Shown: one piece after another, positions 62,046-64,000 of the stretch
Numbering within the stretch: position 1 is the stretch's first letter
Layout: each line of letters opens with the position of its first letter
Source: Sphingobium chlorophenolicum
GTDB taxonomy: Bacteria > Pseudomonadota > Alphaproteobacteria > Sphingomonadales > Sphingomonadaceae
Assembly (NCBI RefSeq): GCF_000722875.1
Contig: NZ_JFHR01000023.1
Coordinates: 1 to 64,000 of the forward strand
Length of the DNA: 64,000 nucleotides
Direction of reading: 5' to 3'
The notes under the pieces: generated by a model
Seen by the model: the letters and a program-made list of their open reading frames with translations, nothing else
Database searches by the model: none
Told to the model about the DNA's origin: nothing
Program-made: the position numbers and the translations under genes

Positions 62046-62099
62046 GCCGCCGAGTGCCTCGGCGGCACCCACCCCCAACCCCTCCCTGGAAGGGAGGGG
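62046..62099. repeat. Double hairpin downstream of the oxidoreductase gene
   Basis: GCCGCCGAG/CTCGGCGGC (62046-62066) and CCCCTCCCT/AGGGAGGGG (62079-62099) are two perfect 9-bp stems with 3-base loops. They lie between the oxidoreductase stop and pyrB start on the minus strand and should terminate the former. Confidence 0.75.
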
Positions 62100-62110
62100 A
62101 GAAGGAGGTC

Positions 62111-63721
62111 TTACCCCCGTCCGAACCACCGCCCCAGCAGCGCGCCGTCCCTGATGACTTCGCGCGCCGCATTGTGCCCCGGCGCGCCGGTCACGCCGCC
62201 GCCCGGATGCGTGCCCGCGCCGCACATGTACAGGCCCTTGAGCGGGCCGCGATAGGCCCCGTTCCCCAGTACCGGCCGCGCCGCCCATAGCTGGTCCAGC
62301 GTCATGTTGCCGTGCATGATGTCGCCGCCGACCAAACCGAATTTCCGCTCCAGATCGAGGGGCGAGAGGATGTCGCGGGCGATGATCGAGCGGGCGAAGC
62401 CGGGCGCGTGGGCGTCGACCGTCGCGACGATATGGTCCGCCGCCGCCTCCCGCTCATCGTCCCAACTGCGTCCGTCGGGCAGTTCGGGGGCGAATTGCTG
62501 GCAGAAGAGGCTGGCCACATGGGAGCCCGCAGGCGCGAGGCTTTCGTCCACGGTGGAGGGGATCAGCATCTCTATGATCGGTTGCTTCGACCAGCCGTCC
62601 CGCTTCGCGTCCATATAGGCGCGGTCCATATAGTCGAGGGTCGGGGCGATGACGATGCCCGACTGGTGATGCTCGCCAGCGCCAGGCAGGCAGGTGAAAT
62701 TGGGCAGCGCCGACAGCGCCACATTCATGCGGAAGGTGCCGGAGGCGGTCCTGAACCCCCTTATGCGTTTCAGGAAATCGGGCGGCAGGTCGCCGGGGGC
62801 CATCAGCCGTTCGTAGAGCAGCTTTGGCCCGACATTGGCGATGACGGCCTTGCCCATCACCTCCTCCCCGCTTGCCAGACGGACGCCGACGGCCCGCGAT
62901 CCGTCGACCAGCACGGATGCCACCGGGGCCTCCAGGCTGATCTCCACGCCCATGGCGCGTACCACCTGCGCCATGATCCGGGTGATCGACCCCATGCCGC
63001 CGACGCAATGGCCCCAGACGCCCTTCTTCCCGTTCACCTCGCCGAAGACGTGGTGGAGGAGGACATAGGCGCTGCCCGGCGCGTCGGGAGAGGCGTAATT
63101 GCCCACCACCGCGTCGAAGCCGAAGGCGGCCTTCACCGCCTCGCTCTCAAACCAGCCGTCCAGAAAGCCGCGCACCGACTTGGTGAACAGGTCCAGCGCG
63201 TCGCGCTGCTGCTCCAGCGACAGACCGCCGATCCGTCGTCCCTGCCGCAGCGCCGCCATGACCATCGCCAGCCCGTCGCCTGCGTTGGGCGGGGCCCGCA
63301 GCGTCATGTCGCGCAGCAGGTCCGCCACCACCTCCAGCGCGTCATAATAAGCGGGCAGGGCGGTGGCGTCCCTTGCGCTGAACTTGGCGAATTCGGCCTG
63401 GGTGCGTTCGATGCCGCCGCCCAGTTTCAGATAGCGGCCGTCGGGTTGCGGCAGGAAATTGCTGATCGGCCGTTCCAGCACGCGATAGCCATGGTCGGCC
63501 AGCCGCATGTCGCTGATCACCTTGGGGTTCAGCAGGCTGACCGTGTAGCTGGCTGTCGAATTGCGGAAGCCGGGGTGGAATTCCTCCGTCACGGCGGCGC
63601 CGCCGACGATGGCGCGGCGTTCGAGGATGCGCACGCTATAGCCCGCCCGCGCCAGATAGAAGGCGCAGACCAGGCCGTTATGCCCGCCCCCTATGATGAC
63701 CGCGTCATAGGCTTTGGTCAT
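62111..63721 (-). CDS. FAD-dependent CrtI/PYROXD2-like oxidoreductase
   Basis: 536 residues. N-terminal dinucleotide motif VIIGGGHNGLVCAFYLARAG and ILERRAIVGGAAVTEEFHPG are characteristic of the phytoene-desaturase superfamily. The C-terminal flavin motif GLYMCGAGTHPGGGVTGAPG is present. The N-terminal GHNGL and the THPGGGVTG ending match the PYROXD2 subgroup rather than true carotenoid desaturases, and no other carotenoid gene is nearby. The substrate is unknown. A TACATATGTA palindrome lies about 190 bases upstream. Confidence 0.88.
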   Translation of the reverse strand: MTKAYDAVIIGGGHNGLVCAFYLARAGYSVRILERRAIVGGAAVTEEFHPGFRNSTASYTVSLLNPKVISDMRLADHGYRVLERPISNFLPQPDGRYLKLGGGIERTQAEFAKFSARDATALPAYYDALEVVADLLRDMTLRAPPNAGDGLAMVMAALRQGRRIGGLSLEQQRDALDLFTKSVRGFLDGWFESEAVKAAFGFDAVVGNYASPDAPGSAYVLLHHVFGEVNGKKGVWGHCVGGMGSITRIMAQVVRAMGVEISLEAPVASVLVDGSRAVGVRLASGEEVMGKAVIANVGPKLLYERLMAPGDLPPDFLKRIRGFRTASGTFRMNVALSALPNFTCLPGAGEHHQSGIVIAPTLDYMDRAYMDAKRDGWSKQPIIEMLIPSTVDESLAPAGSHVASLFCQQFAPELPDGRSWDDEREAAADHIVATVDAHAPGFARSIIARDILSPLDLERKFGLVGGDIMHGNMTLDQLWAARPVLGNGAYRGPLKGLYMCGAGTHPGGGVTGAPGHNAAREVIRDGALLGRWFGRG

Positions 63722-63948
63722 GCGGCCGGCTCAATCCGGGAGGATATATGTCGAAAGCGATATCGGACCACAGCTTGGGATAAGCCCAAAGCTGCCGCCG
63801 CTCATCCCCCATATGCGGTATGCGCGGCGGGAAATGCGGGTGGGGCCGCCGCGGAAGGCGGGTCGAAGCCTCTCTCTCATTCTCCATCATCGCCCCGCCG
63901 TTAAATTTATACATATGTACAACAGTGGCCGCCGACCGGCAACAGGCG
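63722..63948. other. Leader/upstream region of the oxidoreductase gene
   Basis: No convincing gene. An open frame on the minus strand (63705-63914) has no family features. A TATAAATTTA-like AT patch (63901-63910) next to a palindrome may form the oxidoreductase promoter and operator. Confidence 0.4.
63907..63922. promoter_or_regulatory. Palindrome upstream of the oxidoreductase gene
   Basis: TTATACATATGTACAA is symmetric except for one pair. Its core TACATATGTAC is identical to the core of the 36534-36559 palindrome, suggesting one regulator for both loci. Confidence 0.5.
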
Positions 63949-63999
63949 CTATGGCGTTCCTTCCGCCGCAGCGGCGTAGCGCCGCGCCAGCACGGCGCA
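63949..63999 (-). CDS. Possible C-terminus of a gene cut by the right edge
   Basis: Reading leftwards from the window edge, one frame gives 16 residues, CAVLARRYAAAAEGTP, then TAG. The composition fits the tail of a transporter or enzyme, but it is too short to identify and may be chance. Confidence 0.25.
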   Translation of the reverse strand, partial: CAVLARRYAAAAEGTP

Positions 64000-64000
64000 G

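Noticed and set aside
62111-63721. Carotenoid biosynthesis locus (phytoene desaturase crtI)
   Set aside because: The protein belongs to the wider CrtI superfamily, but motifs fit the PYROXD2 subgroup and no crtB, crtY or crtE neighbour is present.
63705-63914. 69-codon minus-strand frame upstream of the oxidoreductase
   Set aside because: Composition is Pro/Arg-rich with no recognised features, it overlaps the oxidoreductase start, and it spans the likely promoter.

Overview
The window looks like a chromosomal segment of a sphingomonad (Alphaproteobacteria, Sphingobium/Sphingomonas-like). It is GC-rich and carries four large TonB-dependent receptors. It has the housekeeping orders rplU-rpmA-GNAT-obgE-proB and tRNA-Trp-secE-nusG-rplK-rplA. 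G/C-rich palindromes sit between many genes. These are readings of the sequence and of family knowledge; no database search was run.

Layout. (1) 1-673: debris of two IS5-type transposases. (2) 1086-12047: an accessory island of a PqqL/FusC-like M16 metalloprotease, an ECF sigma factor, a FecR anti-sigma, an STN-bearing TonB-dependent transducer/receptor and a second M16 protease. It looks like a cell-surface-signalling import system dedicated to a protein or peptide that is cleaved after entry. (3) 12143-13129: an MBL-fold hydrolase. (4) 13259-22330 (minus): a type I secretion operon of a BapA/Lap-like giant adhesin with 282-bp tandem repeats, then its TolC, ABC and HlyD exporter. (5) 23170-26277: a second receptor. 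(6) 26327-34267: a third receptor, two PaaI thioesterases, thiolase, SDR and acyl-CoA synthetase, with a divergent TetR regulator. The TetR intergenic region and the receptor leader share a 15-bp motif. (7) 34380-36505: a kinase-like protein and a CrtC/AttH-like protein under a 26-bp palindrome. (8) 36683-40798: DUF2157 and GDYXXLXY membrane proteins and a fourth receptor. (9) 40802-47719: topoisomerase IB, SDR, PRC-barrel, Ku, ligase D and hemerythrin, a DNA-repair/stress group. (10) 47775-63721: mainly core genes (proB, obgE, rpmA, rplU, ybaL-type antiporter, DEAD-box helicase, rplA, rplK, nusG, secE, tRNA-Trp, a non-catalytic pyrC', pyrB) and a CrtI/PYROXD2-like oxidoreductase.

The best candidate for a little-described system is the M16 - sigma - FecR - STN receptor - M16 island. 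Secondary leads are two pairs of shared operator-like palindromes, a hairpin that masks the ribosome binding site of the PRC-barrel gene, and an apparent GTG-to-GTC start codon in the island's sigma factor gene.
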